DNA of 64,000 nucleotides from the NCBI RefSeq assembly GCF_900496995.4, contig NC_044004.1, forward strand, positions 78,499,538 to 78,563,537, read 5' to 3'. Shown here piece after piece: positions 62,001 through 64,000 of this stretch (positions are counted from its first letter, which is position 1; each line of letters starts with the position of its first letter). The position numbers and the translations under genes are program-made. Source of the DNA: Aquila chrysaetos chrysaetos (taxonomy: Eukaryota > Chordata > Aves > Accipitriformes > Accipitridae). The notes below the pieces were generated by a model that was given only the letters and a program-made list of their open reading frames with translations, had not been told where the DNA came from and searched no databases.

Positions 62001-64000
62001 CAATTTTCCACTGGAGGTTAAGAGAAAGGGTTCCCCCTTCAATTTTTCCATTGACTACTTTTCTCTGCCTTCAAAAAATATTTTGTGCCTGCTTTGATGT
62101 GATGAAAAATGTCATTACTTTTGTATCACTAACATTTACAGGAGTTAAAAATGAAACCATATAATTGTTTGAGTCAAGGTGGCTGTTAAGGTGGTGTTAA
62201 CAGGAAAGGAAGAGCCCATGTTTTCAGCTCCTCTTCTCTGGAAGCAGCAGGGATGCTGTTCCCTATTATGATCTGCAGAAGACAGCTGTTGCTGCCACAG
62301 ACAGAACAGCACATCCCTCCCCATGCATGCTTTGGACGTGGCTGTTGAGAGGCACTAGAAGTAGCCCAGCACAACAGTAAATGAGTGCGGCTCAGAATGA
62401 CTCCAGTTAAAATGTTTGTAAGCATTTTGCATTTTATTCAGGGAATGCTTCCCAGAATAAATTGGCATCTTTGGTCACTTCTTTTAACTCATGGGATGGC
62501 ATGCAGCCTTTCAGATAAGAAGGCACCCAACTTTAAAGGCATAGCAGTCCTGGCTTTGCCTGGTCGTGGATGAGGAGAAATCTGATTATTCCTGGCCTCC
62601 CTGGCAGAAACCATAGTGCTGCAGTAGAACAGGTGATGGACATTAAACCCAGGAACAGCACACATGGAAGGTTTTAATTTAGCCCCATCACTGTTGCTGA
62701 GCTGACAGATGATGACAAAATGACAACAACAACCCCCTGAACTATTTCCAGTCCCATAGAAATTAAGCATGGTGGTCAGTCCAAAGTTGAAAGCTGTGTT
62801 TGAGTGCAGTGAAAGCCAAAAACGTAGAAGGCTAAATTCACTGTACTCTGTGTGAATGCATTTCTGAGGAAGAAGTAATGCTATTCCCTTGTTACTCAGT
62901 CATCCAGTCGAACAATCATTTCCCCTGAGAGGTGTATCTCTTGGCTTTGATTTCTTTTGCTGCTTGGAAGGATATGAGTACATGCCACTCGCCTCCTGAG
63001 ACACTGCTCTAGTAGTTTGCTACTGAGTTTTGCTGGTGGGTTGCTTTCAAACCTCCGCTGTGGAGGCTGTTCTGCTTTTTATTAATGCTTATATAAAAAC
63101 TGAACTAGAGATCAGAGTAAGAAAAAGTGACTGATGTGAAGCTGAGTGAATAAGACGCTGTTCTGAGAAGTGGAAGATGTTGGTGCTGTTGTGTTTTTTT
63201 TGTTTGGTTGTTTTTTATTTTATTTTAACCGGGCAGGCAGTAAATCTGAACTCTGTTGGTAAATATCTGAACCATCAAACTAAAGTCATTAACGTTTTCT
63301 CCAACAAAGTAACAGTAAATATTTCATATGCAGTGGAAGACTGTTATTACAAAAGACTGGAGAAATCACCCTGCAACTCCAGCAGTTAAAACTTTTATCC
63401 AGGAGGTACAAACACAGTTAAACTCCCTTCAGGAGTTCAGGAAAGGCAGGGGAAAGAGCTGAACCTTGGTCTCCCACATCCTGACCCTGGCCTGTTGTTT
63501 CCTCTGCTATAATTGCAAGTGTCTCCAGAATAGTTACGTTTCAACACAACTGCAGTGAACTGAACATGAATTTGCAAATGATTACTGTGAGAAGCAGCGT
63601 GTAAATGGTTTGACAGAAAAAGATCCAGCCTGGTCTACTGCGCAGTTGGGATATTTCTGCTAGGAGGATGAAAATTCTCTCAGGGAAGTTACATCACTAG
63701 TATTTCCAACCCAGAAGACAACAGGAGTCTCCTAAAAATGTCAGAATGTTTTCTACTCCTTGGTGCAAAACCGCACAGGTTTTGTTGTCATCAAAACCGA
63801 AACCAATACAAGAATCAGGCTTAAAGATGAACTTTTTTCTGAACATACCTGTCATGAATCTTTCTAGATAAGAGTGTGACAATGTTAGTTTGTATCACCT
63901 GTGAAACTTGATTAATCAACTCCTGTGTGCAGTGGACTATAGCCTGAAATGAATAGTATGCTCTTGAAAATGCTGCATCACTTCTTGTCTGGGTGAAGGG

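Larger units (their letters stand above)
54600..64000. other. Downstream intergenic-looking region
   Basis: No recognisable exon is seen on either strand. It holds a TG microsatellite (59019-59037), T homopolymers near 56255 and 56827, a GC-richer block near 57.48-58.0 kb, and a TATATAAATAG motif at 61282-61292. AATAAA at about 55685 is an isolated hexamer. The 70-codon frame at 63177-63389 starts with a T-driven hydrophobic run and is probably chance. Confidence 0.5.

Noticed and set aside
63177..63389. 70-codon frame with a signal-peptide-like start and several cysteines
   Set aside because: The hydrophobic start comes from a T homopolymer-rich stretch, and there is no family match. Short length makes chance likely.
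1..64000. Exons of neighbours ANXA5 and TNIP3, CRISPR arrays, tRNA or rRNA genes
   Set aside because: I looked by eye on both strands and found no annexin repeats, TNIP coiled-coil motifs, tRNA cloverleaf boxes or spaced direct-repeat arrays. A translated search would be needed to exclude very short exons.

Overview
This is a vertebrate nuclear window, and almost certainly avian. Three things support that: one intron-split class A GPCR gene with a GC-rich, CpG-dense first exon; a degraded CR1 LINE copy plus a short CR1 3' end, the dominant retroelement of birds; and generally low repeat density. The species cannot be fixed from the sequence alone.

The only gene supported with confidence is QRFPR (GPR103), the receptor for the RFamide neuropeptide 26RFa/QRFP, on the + strand. 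Its six coding exons are 12520-12859, 26163-26321, 26939-27000, 27816-28051, 29611-29708 and 31716-32119. All junctions are GT-AG, with phases 1, 1, 0, 2, 1. They join into an uninterrupted 432-residue seven-transmembrane protein, close to the 431 residues I recall for the human protein. Exon 1 lies in a CpG island (about 11.96-13.27 kb) with GC boxes, an inverted CCAAT box, a GGGA-repeat tract and a short upstream ORF.

Region by region: 1-11.95 kb is AT-rich upstream sequence with no supported gene. It holds a 30-bp tandem duplication and an AATAAA-plus-A-tract signature near 8.65 kb. From 12.0 to 32.1 kb is QRFPR, with a 13.3-kb first intron carrying the CR1 copy and a CR1 3' fragment in intron 5. 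The 3' UTR probably extends to about 34.26 or 34.8 kb. From 34.3 to 64 kb is intergenic-looking DNA with many A/T tracts, microsatellites, a 33-bp duplication, a possible very old interspersed repeat near 40.1-40.6 kb, one weak candidate exon at 54.4 kb and a GC-richer block near 57.5-58.0 kb.

In human, QRFPR lies between ANXA5 (on its 5' side) and TNIP3 (on its 3' side). I looked for their exons by eye and found none, so the window probably ends before either neighbour. I did not find a convincing new multi-gene system. The points most worth testing are the 5' UTR control elements of QRFPR, the possible unannotated exon at 54.4 kb and the processed-transcript-like 3' end at 8.65 kb.
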